Position numbers and translations under genes: made by a program. This document shows, piece by piece, positions 34,712-43,761 of a DNA stretch of 64,000 nt; position 1 is the stretch's first letter, and each line of letters begins with the position of its first letter. The stretch lies in assembly GCA_052161605.1 (NCBI GenBank), contig CP197409.1; one strand, written 5' to 3'. This stretch comes from JBKCUI01 sp052161605. Lineage in GTDB: Bacteria; Planctomycetota; Planctomycetia; Pirellulales; Pirellulaceae. A model generated the notes under the pieces. It saw only the letters and a list, made by a program, of their open reading frames with translations. It was not told where the DNA came from and did not search any database.

Positions 34712-37057
34712 TTGCCTCCCCTAATCCAGTATCGTGCAATTTGTTTTACCATCGCAATGACGATTGCGATGTGCTTGCTTCCAGGATCGCTTCAATTAAA
34801 GCTGGATCGTTCGCTGGAAAACATGTTCTCGGAATCGGATCCTGTGCGAGTGAATTTTGAACGCTTGCAAAGGGTTTTCGGTGTGTCGGATTTAGTCGTT
34901 TTTGCGTATCGCGATCCGAAATTATGGTCTGCTGACGGAAGCGGATTGGACCGCCTGAAGCAGATCCGCGAGCAATTGGATCAATTGCCCGGAGTTGACT
35001 CCGCGATGGATCTTTCCAAGCTGAATCAAATCCTGGTCCAGTGGAAATCTGCAACCTCGGTTTTTCAAATAGGGAAGGCTCTGAATCCTCATCCGCTTCT
35101 TTCTGACGAGGATTCCATCGCGGTAGCCATGAAGAAGCTTTTCGAGGGACAAACCCATGCCCCCGATAGCGACTTGATCGCGATAGCCTGTATTTTAAAA
35201 AAGAATGCGGCAGATAATCTTCCCGTAACGAAAACGCTAGAAGCGATGCGACGAATCGACCTCGGCGGGGGACAGACTCCGTTGCTAGCTGGACAACGGG
35301 TGATGGTCGAGGAAGGCTTTGAAGAAATCGAGAAGGATGGAGCACGGCTAGGTTTGTTTTCTATTGTCAGTCTTTCGGTGCTCTTGCTAGTCGGATTTCG
35401 GTCTCTGCGATGGGCGATCATGAATGTGGTTTTGATTCAATGGTCACTCGTCGTGTCTCGCGGTTTGATGGTAGCGTTCCAATGGCAAATCACGATGGTC
35501 TCTTCCATGATGGCTTCCTTGGTGACGGTTATCACCGTGGCTACTCTCATGCACTGGTTAATTGGTTTTCGATCGGGGCTAAGGTCTGGATTGGCCGCAG
35601 AGGAATCGCTCGCAGCGTCATGGCTTCGGCTTCGCAAGCCGATCGTTTGGGCCTGCATCACGGACGGCATTGCATTCGCCGCGCTGGGGGTTTCTAAAGT
35701 TGGCCCCGTTCAAGATTACGGCTATATGATGGCCCTTTCTTCGCTCGTCGTTCTTTCGGGAATCGTATTGTTAGTTCCATTCTTAGCCTTGGCTCCTTTG
35801 CTAAGCGTGAAATGGGAGCGAAGACTTGGGTTAGATAGTGAACTAAACACCGCACTGAACTTAAGAAACACCAAGCCTCGTTCGTCGCTGAGTCTGGATC
35901 AAGACCGATTATCAGCATGGCTAGTGAAGATGCTAGACCGAACCATCCCGCATGCGAAATGGCTTGCCTCGGCTGCCGTAATTGCGTTGGGGCTTGCGTT
36001 TTGGGGGGCATCGGCAGTTCAAGTCGAAACGAACTTCATTGAGAATTTCCGTCCTGGGACTCCGATTGTCAGGGCATATGAAGCCATCGAGAACGATCTA
36101 GGTGGAGCCGGAGTGTGGGACGTAATGATCCCAGTGGAGCCCGTATTGACTCCGGATAGAATCGAGTCCATTCGGCAACTAGAACGAGATCTAAGAGCTA
36201 TCGAAGTACGAGCGAGTCAGTCCCGAATGGAGGGGCCCATTCAGCTCACTAGCGTCATGAGTGCGATCGATGCCGACGATGTTTGGGCTCAGAATCGAAT
36301 GCTCAGCAATTTGCGTTTTGATCTGCGATTCAACGGAGTCAAAGTCCTGCTTGGATCATTTGCAGAATCACTGTTGGCTTTCGATAAAGAGGTGACACCG
36401 CCGCAGAGGATGCTGCGTATAATGCTCCGCTCTAAAGAGCAATTGGGGGCGGCGGAGAAAACGGGCTTGATTGACGAGGTTCAAGCTGTTGTGGATCGGT
36501 TTTCCGTATCCCAAACGACGAAGACCGCAGTTGTCTCTGGATACTATGTGTTGCTAACCAGTTTGGTCGCAAGCATCGTGTCCGATCAGTGGATCTGTTT
36601 GGGGATTGCAACGCTGGGCGTTTGGTGCGCCTTGGCAGCAGCCCTGAGAAGTTGGTTGTTGCCGACTCTCGCTTTGTTGCCGAATCTATTGCCGAGTTTA
36701 CTCATCATGAGTTGGTTTGGTTGGACAGGGACGCCCATCAATTTAGGGGCCGCCATGATCGCAGCGGTATCGCTCGGGATCAGTGTCGATTCTTGTTTGC
36801 ATTATCTCAATCGGTATCAATGGGAACGCCGGGCCGGAATGACAGTGAATGAATCTTTGCGCTGCTCGCAGTCTCAGATTGGATTGTCCGTTACGCTGGC
36901 GACGTTGGCGTTAGTGTTGGGTTTTGGTTCCTTGGCCGTAAGTGATTTCTTGCCAACGGTTGTGTTCGGAACAACGGCAGCGATTTCCATGTTAGGATCA
37001 TTGATTGGCAATTTGTTTTTGCTGCCATCACTTGTGTATCTTGTCTCCAGAGATTGA
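34712..37057 (+). CDS. MMPL/RND-family exporter
   Basis: 781 aa from TTG 34712 (AGGA just upstream); an ATG at 34757 is an alternative. The layout is that of RND/MMPL transporters such as HpnN: a short first helix, a periplasmic loop of about 200 residues (KLDRSLENMFSESDPVRVNFERL), a block of five or six helices (about 210-370), a second helix and loop (about 410-620), and a final helix block ending near residue 778. The last block carries the LGISVDSCLHYLNRYQ type motif seen in the family. It uses proton-motive force to move lipids or other hydrophobic compounds; the substrate is unknown. It is 5 bp after the HAD gene, so it belongs to the same operon. Confidence 0.88.
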   Translation: MPPLIQYRAICFTIAMTIAMCLLPGSLQLKLDRSLENMFSESDPVRVNFERLQRVFGVSDLVVFAYRDPKLWSADGSGLDRLKQIREQLDQLPGVDSAMDLSKLNQILVQWKSATSVFQIGKALNPHPLLSDEDSIAVAMKKLFEGQTHAPDSDLIAIACILKKNAADNLPVTKTLEAMRRIDLGGGQTPLLAGQRVMVEEGFEEIEKDGARLGLFSIVSLSVLLLVGFRSLRWAIMNVVLIQWSLVVSRGLMVAFQWQITMVSSMMASLVTVITVATLMHWLIGFRSGLRSGLAAEESLAASWLRLRKPIVWACITDGIAFAALGVSKVGPVQDYGYMMALSSLVVLSGIVLLVPFLALAPLLSVKWERRLGLDSELNTALNLRNTKPRSSLSLDQDRLSAWLVKMLDRTIPHAKWLASAAVIALGLAFWGASAVQVETNFIENFRPGTPIVRAYEAIENDLGGAGVWDVMIPVEPVLTPDRIESIRQLERDLRAIEVRASQSRMEGPIQLTSVMSAIDADDVWAQNRMLSNLRFDLRFNGVKVLLGSFAESLLAFDKEVTPPQRMLRIMLRSKEQLGAAEKTGLIDEVQAVVDRFSVSQTTKTAVVSGYYVLLTSLVASIVSDQWICLGIATLGVWCALAAALRSWLLPTLALLPNLLPSLLIMSWFGWTGTPINLGAAMIAAVSLGISVDSCLHYLNRYQWERRAGMTVNESLRCSQSQIGLSVTLATLALVLGFGSLAVSDFLPTVVFGTTAAISMLGSLIGNLFLLPSLVYLVSRD

Positions 37058-37072
37058 AAGAAACCGTCTTGT

Positions 37073-37636
37073 ATGCAGCCGTTGGAAGCAGAGTGTAAGT
37101 TTCGTGTTGTCGATCAATCGCAAACGAAGGATAAGTTAATTGCGTTAGGTGCGACCTTTGTGAGAACGGAGGAGCATTGCGACACCTACCTGCGTCATCC
37201 GTCGCGGGATTTTCGCGTTACGGATGAAGCGTTACGGATTCGGCAAATCAACGAAGAAGCTTACGTGACTTACAAAGGAAAACGGCTAGAGGGGCCAATC
37301 AAAATCCGGCCAGAGATCGAATTGAAGCTGGAGTCCTCCACGATTGAAGGTTGGTTTCAGATATGGGAAAACCTGGGCTTCGAGAGAGTGCGTCAGGTAA
37401 AGAAGTCCCGAGAGATATACGAAATTTCGGGAGAGTATGGTCCCATGACCGTGACGTTGGATGAGGTCTTCGGTTTGGGGTTTTATGCAGAGATCGAGCG
37501 AATCTTGATTGATGCGAGTCAGATTGCCAAAGCACAATCCGACATTGCAGCCCTGTCTTCGCAGCTCGGTTTAGGGGACATAGAAAAGCGAAGCTACCTA
37601 TCCATGCTATTGGGGCAAAGCGAAAAAATCGTTTAG
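37073..37636 (+). CDS. CYTH-domain protein, class IV adenylate cyclase-like (CyaB type)
   Basis: 187 aa, the usual size of class IV adenylyl cyclases. The signature ExExK is present at the N-terminus (EAECK, 5-9), with LRIRQI, AYVTYKGKR and RPEIELKL strand motifs of the triphosphate tunnel. The final helix (DIAALSSQLGLGDIEKRSYLSML) is also typical. It may make cAMP from ATP or hydrolyse a triphosphate; CYTH folds do both and sequence alone does not settle it. It lies 15 bp after the MMPL gene and is probably the last gene of the operon. Its final residues and stop fall inside a 43-bp dispersed repeat. A cNMP-binding protein is encoded elsewhere in this window (54922-56727). Confidence 0.85.
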   Translation: MQPLEAECKFRVVDQSQTKDKLIALGATFVRTEEHCDTYLRHPSRDFRVTDEALRIRQINEEAYVTYKGKRLEGPIKIRPEIELKLESSTIEGWFQIWENLGFERVRQVKKSREIYEISGEYGPMTVTLDEVFGLGFYAEIERILIDASQIAKAQSDIAALSSQLGLGDIEKRSYLSMLLGQSEKIV

Positions 37637-37670
37637 CCGTACGGGCAACGCCCTGCGCTGAGGTCTCCAG
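37628..37670 (+). repeat. 43-bp dispersed repeat with hairpin, copy 1
   Basis: It matches 39 of 43 bases with 45811-45853. The core CGTA-c-GGGC-aac-GCCC-TGCG folds into an 8-bp stem with one bulged C; the T in CGTA makes a G-U pair where copy 2 has a C. This copy supplies the last codons and the TAG stop of the CYTH gene. Confidence 0.7.
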
Positions 37671-37805
37671 GGCAGCAGCGGCATGATTTCCAGCAGATTC
37701 AGGAAGGACAGCAGATTGCAAGCGATAAACCTCGAAGCCATACTTCTAAACGCGGACGCGAAGACTGTCTAGCTTCATATCCAGGTTGTTGCTCACCGAG
37801 AAATC

Positions 37806-38270
37806 TCAAAAATTCATGTCGTTGTTTAGGCAGCGGACGCTATCGGAGGACCAACGCTGGCCAGTCACCGGCACAAATGTATTCTCTCTCCCCGTATTTT
37901 TGAGATAGAGCAAATACTGGGGAACGCTCTCGTTCTTTTCCGATTTCTCGATTATGCCCCAGTCGGTAACCTCGTCGTTGAGCACGACTGCTACAAGACT
38001 AGGAAATAGAATCCGTTTGCGGAGCTTTGCCAGGTCTGTTTTCAATCCCAGTACCACGGTCCTTGGTTCCCACTCAGTTGTTACGACGTTGACTTCTGTT
38101 CTTACCTCGCCTTTCAGTACAGAGAGGACATCCAGTTTGTTCAAAAAACGTCGTGTCGATTCTCGGTCAAAGTCTGTCTCGCCGACAATGTCATGAGCCG
38201 TTTCTTGCTTGTCAGCAAGTTTCGCGATAAGCGAAGACAAAATGTTTGACTTCCTAGGATAACTTCCCAC
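37806..38270 (-). CDS. Hypothetical protein
   Basis: 154 aa from a GTG at 38270. I do not recognise the family. The sequence has balanced, soluble-protein composition with many charged residues and no signal or membrane helix. There is a helical first half (about 1-60) and a beta-rich second half with Val-rich strands (EVNVVTTEWEPRTVVLGLKT, then FPSLVAVVLND). It is isolated, facing away from the nucleotidyltransferase module. Gene density is low around it, which fits an accessory patch. It is probably real because its composition is protein-like and it does not overlap another gene. Confidence 0.5.
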   Translation of the reverse strand: MGSYPRKSNILSSLIAKLADKQETAHDIVGETDFDRESTRRFLNKLDVLSVLKGEVRTEVNVVTTEWEPRTVVLGLKTDLAKLRKRILFPSLVAVVLNDEVTDWGIIEKSEKNESVPQYLLYLKNTGRENTFVPVTGQRWSSDSVRCLNNDMNF

Positions 38271-38334
38271 AATTACGGCTTCCTCACTTGAAAAAGCTAG
38301 AGGTGTGCATGTTCGGCTACGAGAAAAAGAAACA

Positions 38335-38547
38335 ATGGATACACTACCCCGCCTTGATCGCTCAAAAACGATGAAAACCAGCCTCGCCCGCCAAGGAGAT
38401 GGTAGCCGTGTGGTTGACTATTCGATGGTAGATCGCTTGAATATGGTGTGGCTTTTGACTATCGCATCGTGGTCTATCAAGGATCGAAACATTGCTGCAT
38501 CCCGACTTCAAAGACATGTTGTCCGAGTTCATCGACTCAGCCGTTGA
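38335..38547 (+). CDS. Small protein partnering the nucleotidyltransferase gene (putative antitoxin-like)
   Basis: 70 aa from ATG 38335. The chain (DRSKTMKTSLARQGDGSR, then VDYSMVDRLNMVWLLTIASW and SRLQRHVVRVHRL) looks like the short protein commonly encoded just before DUF6036-type nucleotidyltransferases. I recall this pairing from such loci and cannot confirm it here. It overlaps the next gene by 56 nt in a different frame. A function as antitoxin is inference from gene order only. Confidence 0.45.
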   Translation: MDTLPRLDRSKTMKTSLARQGDGSRVVDYSMVDRLNMVWLLTIASWSIKDRNIAASRLQRHVVRVHRLSR

Positions 38548-38962
38548 TTTCATGTTGGTGGGGGCTTATGCCTTGGCCGCCCATGGATACCCCCGCTCAA
38601 CTGGAGATATCGATATTTGGGTCCGGGCAGACAAACAAACGGGTCCATTTATTTACTCTTGTCTCAGGAGATTTGGTGCCCCCCTGCACGACTTAACTGT
38701 TGACGACCTATCCACACCTGGGATGGTATTTCAAATTGGAGTCCCGCCAGTTCGAATTGATATTTTAACCAAAATTGATGGTGTCGTCTTCGAAGATGCC
38801 TGGGAGAATCGTACGACCGTAGATTGGGATGGGCTGAAGATATCGGTAATAGGTTTGGAGGATCTGATAAAGAACAAACGGTCCACTGGACGTACCAAGG
38901 ACCTAGCGGACGCTGAGCAACTCGAGGCAAACCGAGGCGAACAGCGAAGGATGATAGAATGA
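38492..38962 (+). CDS. Nucleotidyltransferase-fold protein (DUF6036/AbiEii-like)
   Basis: 156 aa from TTG 38492, supported by AAGGA 8 nt upstream; ATG 38516 is the alternative. The N-terminal block VDFMLVGAYALAAHGYPR followed by STGDIDIWV is the minimal nucleotidyltransferase signature, with the two Asp of DID as metal ligands. FQIGVPPVRIDILTKI supplies a third candidate Asp. VIGLEDLIKNKRSTGRTKDLAD is the conserved C-terminal helix of the family. Such proteins act as toxins in several two-gene modules (MNT/AbiE groups). It overlaps the small gene upstream, which fits a two-gene module in an accessory patch. Confidence 0.7.
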   Translation: MLHPDFKDMLSEFIDSAVDFMLVGAYALAAHGYPRSTGDIDIWVRADKQTGPFIYSCLRRFGAPLHDLTVDDLSTPGMVFQIGVPPVRIDILTKIDGVVFEDAWENRTTVDWDGLKISVIGLEDLIKNKRSTGRTKDLADAEQLEANRGEQRRMIE

Positions 38963-39090
38963 CAACAGTGAATTCCGCTTAAATCTTTTGGTGGTGCCTC
39001 AGGAACTTCCCGTTAAGTACTCGTTTGCCTCTCACGCCAGTGTTGATGCGTAGAGATAAGTGTTACTCCCTCATATCTCTCTCGAAAGTG

Positions 39091-39417
39091 CTACTCACCT
39101 TTGAGTGAATAGCCACGGAAAGCTCCTTCGGCATCCATTCTTTCCAAACCGTGCTGACTATCAAAATAAAGAACGGTCCAGCCGGGACGGAAGTCGGAAT
39201 GATATACCCAGCTCGATTCCTTCTTCTCCGTCGGTTCACCCAATATCGAAAGCACCGTAGCTTTCTCCATACCAACTCGCAGCCGATTCAAACTCCACAA
39301 TCCGCAAGGCGGCTCGGCAAGAAGCTTCAATCCAAAACCAGAGACTGCGAACAAGGCGACCAGGATAGCGCCAATGCTTAATCTTGATCGCATGTGCTTA
39401 CTCAACACCTTGAGCAT
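39091..39417 (-). CDS. SmpA/BamE-like small envelope protein
   Basis: About 108 aa from ATG 39417 (39393 and 39507 are alternatives; none has a clear ribosome-binding site). An N-terminal basic stretch and hydrophobic helix (about 14-30) anchor or export it. The mature part has the SmpA/OmlA pattern: LNRLRVGMEKATVLSILGEP, then a strand with aromatic residues (SSWVYHS), and GWTVLYFDSQHGLERMD. BamE-like domains are found in outer-membrane assembly and other envelope complexes. It is downstream of hemQ on the same strand (70-bp gap). Identity as BamE itself is not established. Confidence 0.6.
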   Translation of the reverse strand: MLKVLSKHMRSRLSIGAILVALFAVSGFGLKLLAEPPCGLWSLNRLRVGMEKATVLSILGEPTEKKESSWVYHSDFRPGWTVLYFDSQHGLERMDAEGAFRGYSLKGE

Positions 39418-39487
39418 CCTTATGCCAGGATGATGATTACATCGAACAACATGTTCCGTTTGCCGCCCAGTCTCGTAGGGATTCAAA

Positions 39488-40321
39488 TTAGATTCTGCAA
39501 TGTGCAAGGATCTGTTCGGGGGACGATAGATAGCCGGTGTAAAATTGACCGAACTCGCCGAAGGTCGCGCTGGCTTTGTCGTAACGCATCGTATAGACGA
39601 TCTCTTTCAAAAACTGAGGGTTGCGAGCCCAAAGGGTCACTCCCCATTCCCAATCGTCCAACCCGACCGATGAGGTCACCAGTTGCGTCACTCGGCCTGC
39701 GAATGCCATCCCGCTTTGCGCGTGTTCCGCCATCATCTCCATCCGCGAAGAAAATGGTTGCAAGAACCAATTGGCGCCGACATCGCGACTCTTGTTCATG
39801 GGATAAAAACACATTGCCGGCCAAGTAGGAAAGTCCGGTGCCAGTCGCTGCGCGAACATCATGGGGAGCCGCTTCTCATACGACGACACCTTGGCCAGAA
39901 AGGTCGGTGAATTGGGATCCTCGCCCGAGCGAATCAGCTTCTGTGCATACTGATCCTTATCAGGTAAATACTCACTGATTTCGGAAACCGAGACGAATGA
40001 GTAGACCGCTTCGACTGCGGCACCTATCTTGCTAGACATGATACGTTGATGAACGTGATCGATCACCAGCGGATTTGGGTCCATCATTACGAGACCAAAA
40101 TCTGCTTTGTGCCCACTTACGATGAACGATTGAATCCGCTCGGGACGTGTGATATCCGCAGCCGTGATCGCTTGGCAGAAGTCACTCCGAGTAGCAGAGT
40201 CGATGAACAAATCTTTCAGAACCGTCCGATTCCAGCGGTAAAAGTAATGACCGCAGTGCCAACCTTGGACAGGTACGACGGATGGTTCGGGTAGTTGGGC
40301 TGGTGCTCCGTGTGGATTCAT
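39488..40321 (-). CDS. hemQ: HemQ-family (chlorite dismutase fold) coproheme decarboxylase
   Basis: 277 aa from ATG 40321; the frame is open to 40447, inside purU. It decarboxylates coproheme to heme b with hydrogen peroxide. Evidence: MAEHAQSGMAFAGRVTQLVT, which contains the proximal His region, followed by GLDDWEWGVTLWA and the C-terminal MRYDKASATFGEFGQFYTG of the family. It follows purU by 16 bp, so co-transcription is likely. Together with the ferrochelatase at 52779 it points to the coproporphyrin-dependent heme pathway. The CFB-chlorite dismutase branch would need the Arg183 region, which is not seen. Confidence 0.88.
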   Translation of the reverse strand: MNPHGAPAQLPEPSVVPVQGWHCGHYFYRWNRTVLKDLFIDSATRSDFCQAITAADITRPERIQSFIVSGHKADFGLVMMDPNPLVIDHVHQRIMSSKIGAAVEAVYSFVSVSEISEYLPDKDQYAQKLIRSGEDPNSPTFLAKVSSYEKRLPMMFAQRLAPDFPTWPAMCFYPMNKSRDVGANWFLQPFSSRMEMMAEHAQSGMAFAGRVTQLVTSSVGLDDWEWGVTLWARNPQFLKEIVYTMRYDKASATFGEFGQFYTGYLSSPEQILAHCRI

Positions 40322-40337
40322 TTTTTGAACTCTAGGG

Positions 40338-41198
40338 TTAATTGGAATTGCGGGCGATAACGCGATGAAAGTGCAAGTGAACCTCTCGAGCGCAGACTCT
40401 TCGTACGCCTTCGACCAAACAGCGAGGTTCGTTCTCCGTTTGGCCACGAGCGATCACCTCCTCAAGCTTAGTGCCTGGTGGGACGGTGAAGGCGGTTTGT
40501 TGTATAGTCTGATTCCCGGCGTCGAGCTCTGGGACGATAAAGTGGCATGTTGCTCCGAAGGTCAACATTCGAGCTGCGTAGGCATCATGGTACGGACGCA
40601 AGCCGCGAAAGCCGGGTAACAATCCGTGATGGAGATTGATTATGCGTCCCCCCGCGAACTTCCAGCAGGTATCTGGTGGTAGGACCCGCATATATCTGGC
40701 TAGGATCACATAGTCAGCTTGATAGCGATCGATAAGGCTGACCATTTTCGATTCATCCGCGATTCCCTCGTCATCGCCAATCATCTCAAAGGGAATGCCG
40801 AACTCTCGGGCCAAGGGTTCACATCTTCGTCTGTTGCCTATCAGCACGACAGGGGTGGCGCGAATGACCCCGTCCCGAATGGCTTCCAAGACAGCTCGGG
40901 GCGTATGTTCGAGGTAGGTTACGCAAATCGCCAGATTCGGCCGAGCGGCTCTTGCCTCGGGGCTCCATACCCGGATTTCCAAGTTGGTTTTCTCCGCTAT
41001 AGCCTGCATCGACTCCTTGAGTTGAGCAAATGCGTTGGAAGCAATCTGCAATCGACACATCATGGCGAACACGGCCGCTTCGTCGTGGTCGTACATCTGA
41101 ATCTCGGCAATATTCGCGCCGCGACTGGTTACATCGTGAATGATCGGGTCGGCCAATCCGACATTGTCAGGCCCGACCGCAGTGATGACGACTTCCAT
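40338..41198 (-). CDS. purU: Formyltetrahydrofolate deformylase PurU
   Basis: 286 aa, the usual length. It hydrolyses 10-formyl-THF to formate and THF, balancing one-carbon units. An N-terminal ACT domain (about 1-80; VGLADPIIHDVTSRGANI) is followed by a formyltransferase domain (about 90-280) with GGRIINLHHGLLPGFRGLRP, which contains the catalytic Asn/His pair, and PELDAGNQTIQQ with the catalytic Asp. It heads a short minus-strand run with hemQ and the BamE-like gene. No purN or purT is in the window. Confidence 0.93.
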   Translation of the reverse strand: MEVVITAVGPDNVGLADPIIHDVTSRGANIAEIQMYDHDEAAVFAMMCRLQIASNAFAQLKESMQAIAEKTNLEIRVWSPEARAARPNLAICVTYLEHTPRAVLEAIRDGVIRATPVVLIGNRRRCEPLAREFGIPFEMIGDDEGIADESKMVSLIDRYQADYVILARYMRVLPPDTCWKFAGGRIINLHHGLLPGFRGLRPYHDAYAARMLTFGATCHFIVPELDAGNQTIQQTAFTVPPGTKLEEVIARGQTENEPRCLVEGVRRVCAREVHLHFHRVIARNSN

Positions 41199-41448
41199 TG
41201 GGGGTAATTCTTCCTAGGCGACGTGGTTGCTAGCAAAACGAAAGGCTAGCCGACAGTCAAGATTGTACAAAGATCCGAGATTTCGGTGAGCCCCCGGAGA
41301 TAGTGATCTTGCGTCGCTTGCCCAGATTCTAGAGACTTCCAACGGGTGGCAATCAGCCGAGCTGGTCGCTGTCGATCATACCGGGAATGGATTCCTCGGC
41401 GATGAGTAAAGAGTTGAGTTTCGCATTGGTTCAGTAGGACGCTGCACG

Positions 41449-42828
41449 ATGAGTTGCATTGGGAGCCGCATTTGGTGTGGTCGGATCTGGTTGCTTCTTT
41501 GGAGCGGGCTAATGGTCGCTGCGTTTATGTCAGGCGATCTGCAAGCCGCCGTCGAACCCAACGGTGATTGCGTCGGCATCTTTTTCTACAAATCCGGCTC
41601 AAAAGATTGTGAAGCCGCATGGCCCGATGTCCAACAAGCTATCAACGCGGGTTGGGCGATTCGAATTAGCAACGTAGATACCGAGTACGATTTGGCCAAG
41701 CGAATGCAGATTCGAACGCTGCCGACCCTGTTGTTGCTAAGAAGCGGACGGGAAGTCGACCGTATCCTTGGTACTACTTCGCTGCGAGACATTGAGCATC
41801 GCATGAAAGCCGCTTCCTCGCCCGATAGTTTGCGCCTCCAGGCTTCTCATTCCTTATCATCCGAGCCAACCGTACGGGGGCAATCCCAACCCGTTTCTGT
41901 TCCGATGGCCTCTCCAGGAATCGCTCCACCCCTGGACTCAACGGGAACAGTTGTGCAAGCGGGAAGTCACACATTTTGGCAGAGCAATCCGACTCAACAG
42001 CCCATCGACCAACGCCCACCCTCCGATCCGGCGGGAGCTACAGTTCGAATTCGAGTAGACGAGCCGTCTCACGAGGCGATTGGAACGGGAACCATCATCG
42101 ATACCTACAATGGCGAAGCGCTAGTACTTACGTGCGGGCACTTGTTCCGTGACACCCGAGGCTCCACTCCGATCATCGTGGAAACCTTTTTTGGTGGTCA
42201 AGCTCGCTCCTATCAAGCCTGGTTGATCGATTTTCGTGCGGATGAGACCGACATTGGTTTGATTTCGTTTCGTCCCGAAAGTCCTGTGCCAGTTGCCCGG
42301 TTAATGGATCACCGAGAGCGGCTGCGAGAGGGTGAAACGGTTTTCAGTTGGGGGTGCGATCACGGTGCAACTCCATCGAGACGAGACAGCCAAATCAGCA
42401 AACTGAACCGATACCTGGGACCTGCCAACGTTGAGGTATGGGGCAAACCGGTCCAAGGACGAAGCGGGGGCGGGCTCTTCAACAGCCGTGGGGAACTAAT
42501 CGGCGTATGCTACGCTGCAGACGATGAGCTAAACGAGGGATTGTACAACGCCCCTGAAGTGGTCTACGAGCAACTATTGAAGCTCGGTTTACGTCGATTA
42601 TTCGAACATCAAACCGCGATGAGCCAGCCAACTCCGCAAAGTGTCCAAGACACTTCGCCATCGTTGGCAGCATCCATCGCTCTAGCGAGTGCAATCGCTC
42701 CAGCTCAGCCCAGAAACCGACGCATGCTGGTGACGCTCGAAGAAAACGGCCAAACGCAACAGATCGAAATCCAAGACCCATCGCCAACTCTCATTGATGC
42801 CATTCATCAACATCGCTTGATTCGATAA
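41449..42828 (+). CDS. Exported fusion of a thioredoxin-fold domain and a trypsin-like serine protease
   Basis: 459 aa. A signal peptide (to about residue 34) precedes a thioredoxin-fold domain (about 38-120) that keeps the cis-Pro loop (RTLPTLLLL) but has no CxxC; the only Cys in the expected site is in SGSKDCEAAW. A Pro/Ser-rich linker follows. The protease domain (about 195-380) has the triad pattern: His in TCGHLF (near 231), Asp in ADETDIGLI (near 267) and Ser in GRSGGGLF (near 338). The C-terminus is a low-complexity tail. It probably cleaves proteins in the periplasm; the redox-dead thioredoxin fold may bind substrate. It stands alone between purU (divergent) and lemA. Confidence 0.75.
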   Translation: MSCIGSRIWCGRIWLLLWSGLMVAAFMSGDLQAAVEPNGDCVGIFFYKSGSKDCEAAWPDVQQAINAGWAIRISNVDTEYDLAKRMQIRTLPTLLLLRSGREVDRILGTTSLRDIEHRMKAASSPDSLRLQASHSLSSEPTVRGQSQPVSVPMASPGIAPPLDSTGTVVQAGSHTFWQSNPTQQPIDQRPPSDPAGATVRIRVDEPSHEAIGTGTIIDTYNGEALVLTCGHLFRDTRGSTPIIVETFFGGQARSYQAWLIDFRADETDIGLISFRPESPVPVARLMDHRERLREGETVFSWGCDHGATPSRRDSQISKLNRYLGPANVEVWGKPVQGRSGGGLFNSRGELIGVCYAADDELNEGLYNAPEVVYEQLLKLGLRRLFEHQTAMSQPTPQSVQDTSPSLAASIALASAIAPAQPRNRRMLVTLEENGQTQQIEIQDPSPTLIDAIHQHRLIR

Positions 42829-43101
42829 AACCATCGATCGGCGATTCGTGGTCGCTGCTTCTAATTTACTGCGCCAGAATCGCTGCTGGTGATCGCTGCC
42901 CGATATCCTAATCGCCAGCATTCTTAGAAAAAAATCCAATTTCGAAGCCTATTTCGCGTGAATTCTCCGCCAAGAGACTTAGGCCATGGGTTTTGGTTGT
43001 CGAGTGTCTTCGTTAGACTACCGCAAGACCAGACATAGGTGGACGCAAAATTCTGCGGTAAATTTTTTCGATGCCAACTAGCTAAGAACGAGGTAGGTGC
43101 G

Positions 43102-43701
43102 ATGACGGGAACATTGATTACATTGGGGGTCTTGGTGGCGATCGGTTTGCTGCTGATATTCCTCGTCGTAGGGATCTACAACAACCTTGTTGCTTTGCGG
43201 AATCGCTACAAGAATGCCTTCGCTCAAATCGATGTGCAATTGAAACGTCGGTATGACCTTATCCCGAACTTGGTCGAAACCGCCAAGGGATACATGAAGC
43301 ACGAGCAAGAAACGCTCGAGAAAGTGATCCAGGCTCGGAATCTAGCCTTCGCTGCAGGGCAATCAGCCGCCTCTAATCCCGGTGACCCGACCACAATGAA
43401 GAACCTTGGGCAAGCCGAAGGGAATTTGAATGGTGCTCTCGGTCGCCTCATGATGCTGGCCGAATCGTATCCTGATCTCAAGGCGAACCAAAACATGCTC
43501 GCCATTCAGGAAGAATTGACGTCTACTGAGAATAAGATCGCTTTTGCACGACAAGGCTTCAACGACTCCGTTACGCAGTACAACACCAGTCGAGAGCAGT
43601 TCCCAGCGGTGCTTTTTTCGGGGGCATTTGGATTCTATCCTGCACAGCTTCTAGAGATTGAAAATCCAGTGGAAAAAGAAGCGGTCAAAGTCCAATTTTG
43701 A
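43102..43701 (+). CDS. lemA: LemA family membrane protein
   Basis: 199 aa from ATG 43102, chosen because GAGGT lies 7 nt upstream and it puts the single N-terminal helix at residues 4-25; the frame opens at 43039. The LemA core is clear: NNLVALRNRYKNAFAQIDVQ, then KRRYDLIPNLVETAKGYMKH, LEKVIQARNLAF, and the ENKIAFARQGFNDSVTQYN block. LemA proteins are inner-membrane-anchored coiled-coil proteins of unclear role. It is paired with an M48 protease gene 60 bp downstream, a common arrangement, so the two likely work together in envelope protein turnover. Confidence 0.92.
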   Translation: MTGTLITLGVLVAIGLLLIFLVVGIYNNLVALRNRYKNAFAQIDVQLKRRYDLIPNLVETAKGYMKHEQETLEKVIQARNLAFAAGQSAASNPGDPTTMKNLGQAEGNLNGALGRLMMLAESYPDLKANQNMLAIQEELTSTENKIAFARQGFNDSVTQYNTSREQFPAVLFSGAFGFYPAQLLEIENPVEKEAVKVQF

Positions 43702-43761
43702 TTGCATGTTCGGACTTGATCGGATCGTTATTCGGAAGAATCTCTCTCGGAGGTTGATGTA

